A stretch of 64,000 bases of DNA, taken from assembly GCA_036873135.1 (NCBI GenBank), contig JAPTYO010000008.1, positions 29,538,761-29,602,760 on the forward strand, written 5' to 3'. The notes beneath the pieces were generated by a model that worked only from the letters and a program-made list of their open reading frames with translations, was not told the origin of the DNA and searched no databases. Position numbers and translations under genes: made by a program. The stretch comes from Clarkia xantiana subsp. parviflora. Lineage: Eukaryota; Streptophyta; Magnoliopsida; Myrtales; Onagraceae. Shown piece after piece: positions 43,415-56,043 of the stretch (within the stretch, counting starts at the first letter, position 1; each line of letters starts with the position of its first letter).

Positions 43415-43595
43415 GAATGTATATTCCATACATTCCATACTTGACACATTTATGCATACTAGTCTAGCTTACTTACACTCTAAGTTAGTTAGTTAGTTAG
43501 ATGCTCTCTTCTCCTATATATACCTTGATCTACCAATTGTACAAACTGATTTTGGTTGTTAATACATTTGATATTCATCAAAGATCCTCTTCATA
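43410..43595 (+). repeat. 3' LTR of the TA...TA copia element
   Basis: Preceded by the purine-rich GAAGAAAAGGATGGGAGCA (43391-43409), the likely polypurine tract, and followed by the ATAAA target duplication. Confidence 0.9.
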
Positions 43596-43702
43596 ATAAA
43601 TTTAGTTAATAAAAAAGTTAGTAAATAATATTTAAACTCACCCATATATATATATCATAGTTATTTTTGTATAGTTTGGAATATTATGCAAAATTTATCC
43701 AT

Positions 43703-44061
43703 TCTACTATATTGCGTTGATATATATAAAATATTGCACGAATCTATTATACGTTGCACACATGAATATAAATTAATAATAAAATAAATAAAAATGTATT
43801 GTTAATAATAAAATAAATAATACTAATTTGCCAATATTCAAATTTCAACAACATATGTGTTGGCAAAAGAAAACATATATGTACTATTATATATTCAGAT
43901 TATTTATATGGTTATAACATAATTTTATAAGTATTGTCGTTTGTAAAACTTTATTTATATGTATATTTTTTTTTATGTCAATGAGATATTTTTATTTATT
44001 TTTCTTAGTTGTTAAATTAAATATCTCTCCCGCCCGCGCGGTGCGCGGGGTTAGCATCTAG
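43703..44061 (+). mobile_element. Mini-Helitron, copy A (359 bp)
   Basis: Starts TCTACTATATTGCG and ends with hairpin CCCGCGCGGTGCGCGGGG (44033-44050), then TTAGCATCTAG|T. TC at the start, a GC hairpin ~10 bp from the end, and CTAG followed by T are Helitron signatures. An equal-length copy lies at 55337-55695. It has no coding capacity and depends on another element's RepHel protein. Confidence 0.8.
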
Positions 44062-44412
44062 TAATATATATATATATATTTAGAATTTAGATTTAGATTA
44101 TTAAGGAGAGAAGGAGAGTTTCATTTTTTTTAAAGAAATTGTTGATGTGTTAGTATTTAGATATGTGGCATTTTATTATTGGTTTGCTAAGATGACGTGT
44201 CAAACTCAGATTCATCCTTTTAACCAAACCATCCATATTAGTATAAAAACGTAGTTTTAAATATGTGAGAGGATAAAAATGTAGGTTTAATTATGTGAGA
44301 GAATCACAATTAAAAAAAGAGAAAGATAGATTGCTTATTTGTCACATTCTTATTGGTAAGGTAAGCTTATGTGTCAAGCTAAGAAGCTAAGATAATCAGA
44401 ATTAGTATATTA
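44062..44412. repeat. Duplicated segment, copy A
   Basis: About 350 bp matching 55696-56043 closely, directly after the mini-Helitron in both places. Both copies end at the edge of a minus-strand Helitron 3' end. Their right end (AATCAGAATTA..TATATTA) could be a Helitron 5' terminus. Confidence 0.75.
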
Positions 44413-44809
44413 CTAGATGCTAATCCCGCGCACCACGCGGGTAAGAAAATCGAACTAAAAAAACTGAGTTTAGCATTAATTTTTTAATAAAGTAAAACCG
44501 TTGAAATTGGATTTGAGATATGAAAATAATTTAAATGTTTTCATTGATATAATATTTAAAATTTTCCTAAAAAATTAAAATATACACAGGTTTTATATTT
44601 TAATTATGTATTTCGTCATAGTGAATTTTTTATATTATATATATTTATATATTATATTTATGAAGTTGGTTGTAGATATTTTTCATATATATATATGAGT
44701 GGCTTTCTAGAGGTGAAATAATATATATTAAGAATATCTAAAGTTAATGTAGAATATCTAATAGTCAACAATAAAAATATATTTAATATAATATTATACA
44801 TACATATAT

Positions 44810-44865
<56 letters not shown>

Positions 44866-46964
44866 AAATATTATTTGAGAAAAAAAACTAAAGGAAATTG
44901 ATATTCACAAAATATATTTTGTGAAATAATATATATTAATTATGCGCATAATTAACGTATAAAATATAATAATATTTAGTAAGAATATATAATGACCTAT
45001 AATGAATTTATCTTTCAAATATAGAAGATACAAATAATATTAATTTATTTTTAGTATAGATTTTCCTTAGGTATATCCGAGAAACTAAAGCAATTTAAAT
45101 TTTTCAATCTCGACAATTTTAGATAACACTTAGTATCCGTATTGTAGAATTTACTCATTATGTTTATAAAAATTTTTAGATTAACTATGAGGGAGGTTCA
45201 AGTTATTACTAATAAAATAATTGAAAATAAATAAAATCCAAATTATGTTTATGAATAGTATTAAACACGCATAGACAAATAAATTTAAAATAGTGTATTT
45301 CTATTATGAAAATAAGAATTACGTACCTTCATATGGTTGATGCATGCCCGCTTAAATTGATGTGAAAAAAAAAAAAAAAATTCATGTCTGCACACACACA
45401 TACCTGTTGCAGTCACATAACCAATGAAAAGCACCTAACTAAATTTCATTGCAATTAAAAGGGGTAAAGATATGTACTTATTTGAAGCAACTATGAAACC
45501 GTTTTAGATATTTTGAAATGCAACGTTTTATGTATGGTTGATAGAAGAGTTGTTCAAGCTATTACCAACAAAATAATAGAAAATTAACAAAAACCAGAAT
45601 ATGTTTATGAATAGCAATAAATGCGCATAGATAAATGAAATTAACATTTACCTTCATGTTAGATGCATGTCCGATTAAGTTGATATGGGAAAAAAATTCT
45701 TTCATGTCTCCAGAAACGCATAACGATTGCAACCACATAACCAATGAAAGCACCAAGTTAAAATTCATAGCTTGTTAAAAGGGCAATGACGTGTACCTAC
45801 TTGAAATGTAGATTGACTAAAATTAAGTTGTTAATATCATAGCATGGAAAAAGCTATTGCCATCAAATTATGTATAACGTACGTAATCGTCCACAAAAAA
45901 AAAATCCGGAATTCAAATAGGTAGGTTAGTAATATGTACAATAAAACTATTAAAACAATAGTAGATAGAATCAAAGCTTCTTGCTAAATTAGTAACAACC
46001 AACGTAGCATCGGTTTGAATCATTATCCGCTATTAATACAAAAGCATGCGCAATATATATCATCATCCCGAGTATGTACATATATAAAACATATTGTTAG
46101 TGTTACAGACATATAGTTAGTGCTTAAGACACATGCATAGAAAGTGATCATAGATAAAGATAGGCTTCTATAATATACAAACACCACAAGAACACATTCT
46201 ACTGGCTAAGAAATATCTTCAACGGCAGCGTTGTTCATGTAATTAATTAATTAATGATCCACCAGCCTTCACATATATATTGTCGCCCTCCTCGTCAATT
46301 TCCACGACTGTGTTGTCTAGGTATTGATGACACTGATTGGCGTCTAATAATCACAGTATCGATTCTATCAAGAACCATTAAACCAAAGCGAGAGGAAGAA
46401 GATGTGATGGTTGAGTTCTGCGTGATTATTTTGGGAAGAGAATCTCATTAGGGGATAAGGAAACTGGGGTAAGAGAATTTTCAATTGCAATTTTCCCATA
46501 TAATTCATGTGTGTATATATAGCCCAAGGTTAGGTGTAGTATATATTTTGTATTACAAAAAAAGGATGTACTATATTTTCGGCAAGAGTTTTCGTTTAGT
46601 TTTATTTTAATTAATGGCAATAACCCTAACGCCATGCATATATATGGTTTTATTTTATTAAATATATATAACATTAATTGTCAATAGTATATTATTATAA
46701 TTATATATATACACCGCTTACGTGGCGGCCTATGGTCTTCCGGAACCAAACTGTAAATATTTATTATTTAAAAGGAAACTTTTAATTAATTTGTTTCTTT
46801 AAATTGCGTAAAGACCAAAATAGGAGATAAAAATACTTCTTAATTTTCAATCAATCAATATTATGTATCTAAATTTAGAGAACTCCAATTAAATTAGAAA
46901 ACGGTGACTATGTGGACTGTCCACGTGTCAGTCAAAGGGCTTTCGATGCCGAATTAATATATTA
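44413..46964 (-). mobile_element. Helitron H1 (minus strand, ~2.55 kb)
   Basis: The 3' end is CTAG at 44413-44416 with hairpin CCCGCG...CGCGGG (44425-44441). The 5' part (46700-46964) is homologous to the 5' part of H2 (48785-49063), including CGATGCCGAATTAATAT. A ~320-bp internal duplication (45230-45440 against 45560-45780) is present, along with a long TA microsatellite (44816-44861). No RepHel gene is seen. 46200-46450 is exon-like, with no protein recognised. Confidence 0.7.
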
Positions 46965-47302
46965 CTAGATGCAAAACCCGCGCACCGCGCGGGTGAGAGA
47001 ATTAAAAAAAATTAAAAAATGTTAATTTTCTATATCGATAAGTATATTATTATGATATATTAAAAAATAATAAAAAATACTAATATAAATATATATAATT
47101 AAGAAAGTTTATTTATGATATTCTATACTAAAAAATTTTAAGTGATAAAGAAAATATTGAGCCATTCTTTTATTTGTATCTTTATAAAAAAAATGTGGTA
47201 ACATTTATTTTTTGATTTAAATTGGATCAAACCAAAGATATCAAGTGCAAGAAAATTGAAAAAAATAATAATTTAAAAAATAATATAATTATGATGCTAA
47301 TA

Positions 47303-47342
<40 letters not shown>

Positions 47343-47943
47343 CATAAAAAAAAAAAATCAATGACTACTTACTGAAAAATAAAAAGTAATATCCTCGAAA
47401 AAAAAATATAGCATGTCCAAAAAAAATTAATAATTAATAAAAACGTATACAACATTTATCTTCTAAATGGAAGAATATCATTGCGAAAAAAATGGAAGAA
47501 TAATATCATATGATGATGATATATTCTCCCATTAAAAATTTCTTTAAGCACACTTATTATACAAAAAAAGTAATAACAAAATGTTGAAAATCTATAGTAT
47601 TTTTGCCGAACAGCTCATTTTTTAATGTCGATGGAATAAGGGACTCAAAACAAACATCGTGTGGCATGAAGACGTGGAACTCCAACCAGGCTAATTCATG
47701 ATCAACTATCGTCTTCACATAAAATATTAACAACAAAAATCATAATTATCATTAGAATAATTAAAATCTTAAATTGTTTAAAAGAGAACACGGTACTAAT
47801 TAACTAACCGAGTCAGTAGTCATGAGTTGGCGATGCTCATCCTGTTATGGTGTCATGACAAAATATTATCATTTGTACTATTTCTCGCATCTCAAACTTG
47901 AAACTACAACTTATACAATAGTCCATTTATATTGTAATGTATG

Positions 47944-47981
<38 letters not shown>

Positions 47982-48336
47982 AAAAAAAAAACTGAATTAA
48001 CTTGATGCATTTAACCGAAGAGAAGATGGAGGACAACCCATAAGATTATAACTATAAGGAAGATGTTTATTACCTTAGAGTTCAGCTAGACCTCGTGTAC
48101 ACCTTATATTTCAGTTCTCTTCAGAAGCAATCTATATGATATCATTAACATCATAATTAATTTTTCATGATCAATAAAAACATGTAAATAACATAATTGA
48201 TAAAAAAAAAAAAAACACAATAACAAACGTGTAAAACCTGCACAGTCAATACACATCTAATAATATATATATATATGCCTCGTTGCACCTCTATACCTTT
48301 CTATTTTTTTTTTAGTCATGATATACACTATAGGAA

Positions 48337-48403
<67 letters not shown>

Positions 48404-49063
48404 TATTATTATCTTTACGTATATATTGATTATGCAATATACTTAAACATTATTTGGTATATGTATATATTTTAGTATAGACTTCGGCAAGGTTAGGCAA
48501 TTTTACTTTTAACCTCATTAATTAATATTGCAAAATTGTAAACTACATATTTGTACAATCATTCTCCAATTTTCTGAATCAGAAAAAAAAGTCAATTAGT
48601 AGAATATTATATATACTATATTATTATTAAGTACTACCAAAAAAAAAAAAATATCGTAGATTCTCAAGGAAATATGCCAATTAATTAATCTATTCTTTTT
48701 ATATGTTTAAAAATACACGTCTTGTATTTTGTAGTCACACAATAATTTTTTTATTTTGTCATTTAATAATATTTAATACCCTCTTCTAGTGCTTACGTGG
48801 CGGTATATGGTGTTCCGAAACCAAACTGTATAGATTTACTATTTAAATGGAAACTTTTAATTATTACTTTCTTTAATTTACGGAGAGACTAAAATAGGAA
48901 ATAAAAAAAATTCTTAATTTACATCCAGTCAATATTTTGTATCTAAATTTATACAGTCCCTATTAAATTTCAACTAAATTAGGCAATGTTGACTGGACAA
49001 ACTGTCCACGTGTCAACCAAGGGGACTCCGATGCCGAATTAATATAATATAATAGATAGTAGA
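46965..49063 (-). mobile_element. Helitron H2 (minus strand, ~2.1 kb)
   Basis: The 3' end is CTAG at 46965 with the 17-nt hairpin CCCGCGCACCGCGCGGG at 46977-46993. The 5' end read on the minus strand is TCTACTATCTATTATATT at 49063. It abuts H1 on the left and H3 on the right without spacer. AT-rich and non-coding, with TA runs at 47303-47323, 47950-47975 and 48341-48401. Confidence 0.75.
48341..48401. repeat. (TA)n microsatellite
   Basis: Pure TA for about 60 bp inside Helitron H2; ORFs across it are artefacts. Confidence 0.95.
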
Positions 49064-51740
49064 CTAGGTGCTGACCCGCGCTACGCGCGGGGCGACCTGC
49101 TAAATTAAAAATGTTAATAATCAAGTTGTAAACTTATAAACACTGGACAAATAAATACGAACACTAAATTACTTCATATGTTCATCATCTAAAATGAGGA
49201 GGCATCATGTTCATTATTCTTGATTTCATCTGCTCCTCTTCATTTCACCTGCTAAGGGGAATATTAATTGCAAAATCATTTGTAAGATGTCCATAGTTGT
49301 AAAGTTTCTTGTAGGTGCCTTGATAAAAGAACATTCTCACAAGCATATCATGTTTCTAAGTGTCACCAAATGATATGCATTCTTTCCTGAAAATGAAAAC
49401 AGAAAGTCAAAATGCAAGCTCAATGATCATAAAGAAGTTCTATTATATTAGGAGTATAATAATTGAGAAACTATAAAAGGTCAGAAAGAAAAGCTACTAA
49501 GGCTTATGATTAGAAGAAATAACTTATTTCTTCTATCCCTATGCTGCAATAAATTTTATCTGCAAGGAAACGAAATTTGCCATGTATTGATTAGATTAGC
49601 TCACAACATTATCGGTAAGTTTGATAGAATCTGTGCAAGAAAGTTGTAATTTATAACTCAACACAGATGACATTGCAAATAGGGCTAACAGGAAAGGCGA
49701 ATTTTAAAAATGACTCACCGCCACAAAGCTTAAACATCAAAGGTCCATCTCTATATTTTGTAGAACTGAACCGAGTTCTGTCCAGCAAGAGACCCACGAA
49801 ATGCACTGAATCCAGTAAAGAGAACTGAATACCTCAAAAGACATAATTTCAACGAAACGTCAACTGAATCTATCTTTTCACGACCAGCAAACAAAAATAA
49901 GTGATAAAACATATGCATCAACCAACAACGAAAAATAGTAAGAAATGGCTAATTGTGTTCAATCAAATCAAGCCTCATCTAGACTCTAGAATTATTATAA
50001 AAAAAAAAAAAAAAAAATCTAGAAGTACCTAAATATTATTCGTACATCTTCAATCAGATGGTAGGATCGTTCTTCAATAGTCAAAAGAAACATCCTTTTT
50101 GAATCCCCACTGTCAAATTCAGATGAATCAATCAAAATCGTATCATTTCAGAGTAGTAATTTCCAGGAGAGGAAGAAAAACTGAGATTAAAGAATCAACC
50201 GAACTATAACATGACCATGAGAAAATGAGAGAGAATGATATTTTATGAAGGAGAACACCAGAGTAATAACGAAAGAAGAAGTGAATACATGAACAAACAA
50301 AATGATATTAAATGGATATTTGGATTAACATCTATATTCCTAATAATTATAGTTCATAGTCCTCTGTTTCTGATATTAAACCAGTTACCTTTACTTTCGG
50401 CTTCTTTCTCACCAATTTCGAATTTCCTCCACCCCAGACACCAATTTCTCCTTCTTGAGGTTAACAGTTTTGGAACCGAGTCGCTCTTCTCAGACCTTGA
50501 GAGGAGGCGTGATTCAATCTCCTACCATGTTCTTCATCAAGTTTTTGTAAGGAGGAATCTGCAAAATTACATTTACCATATCTTTGCAATCATAAAATAA
50601 TCATTTTCATCAACATGTTAATCTGCAGAATGAGTAAAGCAAACATTATTATTACTTACTATTATAATTATTTTCAAATTGTTTCAGATTGATCGGTTAT
50701 TAATTAATGTTGAAAATGAGTTCAAAGAACATTAATAAACAAACATAGAACGGTTTTGGGTTAGTTGGTGCTTAAGACCAATGATCATCTCCCATAATCG
50801 GTGGCATCATGTCCCCTTCATCATCGGTGAAGACAATTTCCCACTTATTTTTTGGACGTAGTTGGCCTTTGATCTCATACAATAGACTTTGGATCCCCTC
50901 TAATTGTAAAATTGAAAAAAAAAAATCAAGCATACCTGTTCAAAGCACCAACTTGTTCCAAGAAATTACACATTAGTGCACGAATGGACTGTAATTGACC
51001 TGAAGAAACTCAATCGTTCTTTTAGATAAAAAATCTTAAACCCAGTAATCGACCCCGGAAAACTGAATTTTTGACGAAAAATTCCGAAAAGCAAACAAAA
51101 CAAAACAAAGCTCAGAGGGACTCAAAAACAGATCTTTGTTCAACTAAAGACTATACATTTTGCGCGACAAAACCTCAAATGAGTTCTTGAAAGATATCGA
51201 AGAAATTGTTCTCAGTCAAGGGAACGGACCTGGATTCCTCGGTGATTCAGACTTGGACATGGGCTCTGCTTCTTCAACGTCGTCTCTGTTCTAGTTGAAA
51301 CGCTCTGCGCATTGATTGAATCCTTTTGCCTTCTGGTGTCAAATTAAAGCCGATTGAATTGTCATCGTTTGGAAGACGGGAGCGGCGTTAATGGAACAAA
51401 GGGAAAAAAAATACAGAAACGACATCGTTTTGTTTGCTGATGTGTCAACATGGCAGTGAATCCAGACCATCCGTATTAGAGGGAAGAAGCATACAACGAC
51501 GTCGTTTTCTCTATGTATATATTGTGGAGTGAACGTAAGGGTTGATGAAAGTGGAGCCCACTCATTAATGAATGGATATTATGTATAAGTGTTGTCGTTT
51601 TGTAAAGGAATAATATTACTCTTTTGTCGTTTTGGAAACAATGAATAGAAGCTAAATATGGATGCAAGCTACGTGGCAATATATGGTGAATAGTTAATCA
51701 AGGTTAGTATAATATTTAGATTTAGATTTAGATAGATAGA
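49064..51740 (-). mobile_element. Helitron H3 (minus strand, 2,677 bp) with captured exons
   Basis: The 3' end is CTAG at 49064 with hairpin CCCGCGCTACGCGCGGG (from 49075). The 5' end read on the minus strand is TCTATCTATCTAAATC at 51740. The interior has intron-like DNA, an auxin response factor exon (50772-50906) and a possible first exon near 51225-51262 (ATG...AATCCAG|GT). Confidence 0.82.
50772..50906 (-). pseudogene. Captured exon of an auxin response factor (PB1 domain)
   Basis: After an acceptor-like ATTAG, the minus strand reads [20 protein letters not shown] and then EGDMM..GDDHW before a stop. This matches the PB1 (type I/II interaction) domain of ARF proteins of the ARF9/11/18 kind ([21 protein letters not shown]). 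A small insertion (Pro-Pro-Ile) replaces LV, and a stop follows soon after. PB1 lets ARF and Aux/IAA proteins oligomerise. As a lone exon in a Helitron it is not a functional ARF. Confidence 0.8.
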
Positions 51741-52895
51741 CTAGGTGCTGACCCCGCGCACCGCGCGGGGCGACTTACTAAATCGTAAACCTTAATTTGT
51801 ATGACATGTGTATATAAAATTGAAAGTTACAAATAATATATAGAATATAACAAATATGAATGTCATCTGAATGGCAAAAGAATAATTTTTTTAGTACAAA
51901 AACTAAACGGAGAGAATGTTGTACCCGCGCATAGAGACTTGAGTATAACTTAATATAATTTGATAAAATCATAGTAAAAAAAAATACATACAGTAGGCTG
52001 TGGTGACAGTAATAGCAAATATTACCTAATAATTCAACACCCATAAAAATTAACAACAAAAGAACAAATCCTCTAGGAACCTAACAGTTCTCATCCAACT
52101 CATATCTATATATATATATAACTACAAATTAGGCACCATCAGATGCCTATGATGGTGTCTGTAATAGAGCAACCTCGTTTATCTTAACTTGGCTAGCATC
52201 TTTATTAATCTAAAATAAAAAAATAATATATGTCACCCACAACCAAATTGAGGTATTTTTTACATAATGGGCTAAGCCAAGAAAGCAAAATGTTAAAACT
52301 GCTTTAAGTATCCACTAATTGGACTGGATAGTTCACTTGAACTCACTGGCCACAAATGAGAACCAAGAATAATGGATATATAAATGCAAATGAGTAAAAT
52401 GGAAAAGATAAATCTCAAATAGAATAAAAAATTACCTTAAGAGCTTAAATCATATGTAGTATTCAAAGTAAACTCAAATATCAAGAAAATGAAAACCCAA
52501 AATTAACCATCTTAAAACAAATTTATTCCATTCCTAATAGTTAGAAATTTCATTTTAAAAAAAAAGTCATTCAAGTTTTAATCTCAAGGTTGAATTATTT
52601 GAGGTTTTGCCAATTAACATTTAAATCGACACAGAAAACATATGTTTTTTTTTTTTTTTTCATTTAGGGATCACATATAACATAGATGATCATGAACTAT
52701 TAATGAAAGTTTATTACATGGGAAAAAAATGTAACAAAGAACATATTGAAGCAAATCAACTTAAATCATCACAGTGGCGAATGAAAAAAATATCATAGCA
52801 CAATATAAGTGTTATCGTTAGATATCACGATAGAATCATGGAAAATGAAGATCATATATATGAATACAAACCTTGGTTAGTCTTGATCTCTTGGA

Positions 52896-53640
52896 TTACT
52901 TTACACCACTTGCTTCAGACCAATCACTATTGATGTAGTTCTCATGGTTTCCAGCATCTCTAGCATCGGCATAGTGATTCCTTTTTTTCTCCAAACCACC
53001 CAAAACAGCATTGAGCTTGAATCCCCACAAGAAGTTGCTTGAATCCTTGAAGTGAGGCCACACTGTGAATATCTCATGGATGAGATCTTAATCACAGATG
53101 ATTCGGAACTTCCCCAAAGCCTAATAATCATATGAACACATTAGCTAGCACATCAGCATATTTTAAGCCTGAGAACACAGAAATAAATGAATAAACAACA
53201 GTCATAATAAACAAAATCTGACTACACAGTGATTGATTTATCACTCAAACAATTCATTTGATGCTTAAGCTTTCCATACCCTCTCTTGTAGAGAAGTTCC
53301 TTCTTCCTCCACAGTCTTTCAAGTTAGGGTGTTTGGACATTGGAGATAATAAACATTAGGAAATGAAAACACAACATTATATTTCTTCAATCACTATTGA
53401 TGTGATCACGTTAACAATTCACTTCTACAGATTATGAGGCGCTATCGAAAAAATTGAAATACTTTATCACAATATGAGCCACTATTTTGAAGCAAGCATT
53501 GTTCTCATACTAAAATAGATGTCAAAATTTGAAACGTACAACCACGTGAATAGCAGTGCTTACCCATATGTTACATAAGGTTCAACGTTCAAGCCGTTGA
53601 AGCATATTTGCAGCTGCCTTATTGACCTTGAGTAATAAAC
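52896..53640 (-). pseudogene. Captured ribosomal protein L7 (uL30) gene fragment, three exons
   Basis: Exon a (about 53640-53564) reads LKVNKAAANMLQR, then with a one-base shift VEPYVTYG and a GTAAGC donor. Exon b (about 53330-53225) reads YKRGYGKLKHQMN. Exon c (53120-52896, after an ATTAG acceptor) reads [15 protein letters not shown], then NNFLW-like [20 protein letters not shown] and [10 protein letters not shown]. Order and content match the C-terminal half of eukaryotic RPL7 ([20 protein letters not shown] ... [20 protein letters not shown]). In-frame TAA in exon c and the shift in exon a show it is dead. Introns are retained, so capture was from DNA. Confidence 0.85.
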
Positions 53641-55068
53641 CATTAAAATCTGCAAACACGTTAATATTAAGATTTACAACCTTAAACAATATGTGCTTAA
53701 TACAGTAACTTGACAAAGCTTAGACCAAACCAAATGCCTATCTAAAAGAAGGTGTAATAACGTATTTGGTTTATGAAGAAAAGAACTGTGTGCTGATTAT
53801 GAAGGAAAAATTATGCATGTTTTACTCATATACTAAAAGTATAGTGAGTAAAGATATTTGGTCGATTTGCTTACACTTTTTTCGACGAATCGATGGTCTC
53901 CATCCCTTGATCTCAGGCCTGAGCAGACCTAAACTGATAACAAATCTATGACCGAAACACAAACCATGAGCGATTCCATCCAATCTAATGCAATTGAATA
54001 TCAAACACAGTAAACCATTAAAAATCTGCAAACACAGTAATACTAATATTTAAAAATTAAAAACCCAAATAATATGTGTTCAATTCAGTAACTTAACAAA
54101 TCTTAGACCAAACCAAATAATTATCTAGGGTATTATTATGAATAAAAGTTGTTGATTGGATTGTCAATACAATAAAGAATCTACCTGTAGCTGCTACTTC
54201 GTTTATGTTGCTTTATGTTTCTTTTGCTCGCTGGATGTATAGGTTACTTATGCTTTGTGCGATTACGTATCAACTGCATAAGACTGATCTTGACTGAATC
54301 AAATTCTGATGCAGCTTCTCCGCTGCTGGTGCTAGAGTCGAAGCAGACTCAGCCTAGATGACCATTAACAAACAACCTGAAACATAAAGCAACATAAAGG
54401 AGGTATCGAAATACTGGATCCTGATTAATCCATAAAATTAACCGATTAGGCCAATAATCATTTGAAAACGTTTGAAATAAATTTCCAATCTCTGAAACCA
54501 ACTGATCAGTTCAACAAAGAACCGACCAGTTACCGGGATCAAAGAAAGCGCATCATTCTGTCTATGCACTAATCATGAACATTATGTATCTGTGGTGTCG
54601 AGACCACCATCCCAGGTTTTCCATGGTGGAGTATTTTGTAATTATTACACAGAAATGTCAGTAGAAACCACGATTAAGGCTAAACACAGAGGAAGCAAAT
54701 GGAAAATTTCAAACACGGAATCGAACAGCAGACCCGAAATGTGATTCTGCTGTTGGAGCGATTAGAGCTGCTGAGGAGACTTATAGAACTGGAGCCGCGT
54801 GAAAGTGAAAAGGCAGAGAAAGAATCAAACCAAGTTAATGAGAATTAAGCAAACGTAACGCCGCCATAGGTTGAAAACGGATGAGAAGAAGATGGGAAGA
54901 TGAATACGGGAAGGCAAGCGAGGGCGGATTCAGATTTTAACAGGTGGTGGAATCCTAGAGGCAAAGAAGAACATGGTGGATCTGCTGGAAATACGTACAT
55001 TGCGGCGTCGTTTTGCAGAGCTGACGTGTAAAGCTTAGAATGATTCTCGGTCGAAACCAGCAGCGTTA

Positions 55069-55152
55069 GATGAAGCTAATGGCAAAGCGATACCGTTTCA
55101 GAGTGGGTGCGATGAAGCTAATGGCAAAGCGATACCGTTTCAGAGTGGGTGC
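55069..55152. repeat. 42-bp tandem duplication
   Basis: Two identical 42-bp units (55069-55110, 55111-55152) begin GATGAAGCTAATGGC. They lie near the 5' end of Helitron H4. Confidence 0.92.
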
Positions 55153-55336
55153 GGCGTTTAGAAGGGTGTAGCGTTAATACTGCTAAACCTAGATATAATA
55201 ATGCCTACAGATTTTTTGGGCTTAATATAAGGCTAGAGTATAAAGCCCGTTAAGCCATTAAAAAATAGAAAAAAAGTGAAACGTGGCAGGTTTAGAGGTG
55301 TGGAAAACCAGCTTTAGTATAATATATAGATTAAGA

Positions 55337-55695
55337 TCTACTATATTGCGTTGATATATATAAAATATTGCACGAATCTATTATACGCTGCACACATGAA
55401 TATAAATTAATAATAAAATAAATAAAAATGTATTGTTAATAATAAAATAAATAATATTAATTTGCCAATATTCAAATTTCAACAACATATGTCTTGGCAA
55501 AAGAAAACATATATGTACTATTATATATTCAGATTATTTATATGGTTATAACATAATTTTATAAGTATTGTCGTTTGTAAAACTTTATTTATATGTATAT
55601 TTCTTTTTATGTCAATGAGATATTTTTATTTATTTTTCTTAATTTTTAAATTAAATATCTCTCCCACCCGCGCGGTGCGCGGGGTTAGCATCTAG
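55337..55695 (+). mobile_element. Mini-Helitron, copy B (359 bp)
   Basis: Same length and ends as copy A at 43703-44061 (TCTACTATATTGCG...CATCTAG|T), differing at only a few bases. Here the base before TC is A, giving the A|T target expected for Helitrons. Confidence 0.85.
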
Positions 55696-56043
55696 TAATA
55701 TATATAGATTTAGAATTTAGATTTAGATTATTAAGGAGAGAAGGAGAGCTTCATTTTTTTTTAAAGAAATTGTTGATGTGTTAGTATTTAGATACGTGAC
55801 ATTTTATTATTGGTTTGCTAAGATGACGTGTCAAACTCAGATTCATCATTTTAACCAAACCATCCATATTAGTATAAAAACGTAGTTTTAAATATGTGAG
55901 AGGATAAAAATGTAGGTTTAATTATGTGAGAGAATCACAATTAAAAAAAGAGAAAGATAGATTGCTTATTTGTCACATTCTTATTGATAGGGTAAGCTTA
56001 TGTGTCAAGCTAAGAAGCTAAGATAATCAGAATTATTATATTA
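55696..56043. repeat. Duplicated segment, copy B
   Basis: Near-identical to 44062-44412 apart from a shorter TA run and a few substitutions. It is bounded on the right by the CTAG end of Helitron H5. Confidence 0.75.

Larger units (their letters stand above)
39201..43595 (+). mobile_element. Ty1/copia element with TA...TA LTR ends, integrase deleted (4,395 bp)
   Basis: The LTRs are 39201-39394 (194 bp) and 43410-43595 (186 bp), beginning TATAGGAATG and ending TTCATA. The perfect duplication ATAAA (39196-39200, 43596-43600) fixes these ends, so the LTRs end in TA...TA instead of TG...CA. The PBS TGGTATCAGAGC follows at 39395. LTR differences are one substitution and two small indels, so insertion was fairly recent. 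The two ORFs cover gag, protease, RT and RNase H in copia order, without integrase. Confidence 0.93.
51741..55336 (-). mobile_element. Helitron H4 (minus strand, ~3.6 kb) carrying ribosomal protein L7 exons
   Basis: The 3' end is CTAG at 51741 with hairpin CCCCGCGCACCGCGCGGGG (51752-51770). The 5' end read on the minus strand is TCTTAATCTATATATTATAC at 55336, next to the mini-Helitron start at 55337. It contains three consecutive RPL7-like exons. A 42-bp tandem duplication (55069-55152) lies near its 5' end. Confidence 0.8.

Noticed and set aside
50235..50600. 121-codon ORF in Helitron H3
   Set aside because: Composition is hydrophobic and Ser-rich without a recognisable domain, and it lies opposite to the Helitron and captured exon strand.
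51225..51262. MSKSESPRNPG start resembling animal hnRNP A1
   Set aside because: Eleven residues only, and that N-terminus is an animal protein; in a plant Helitron this is most likely chance or an unrelated captured exon.
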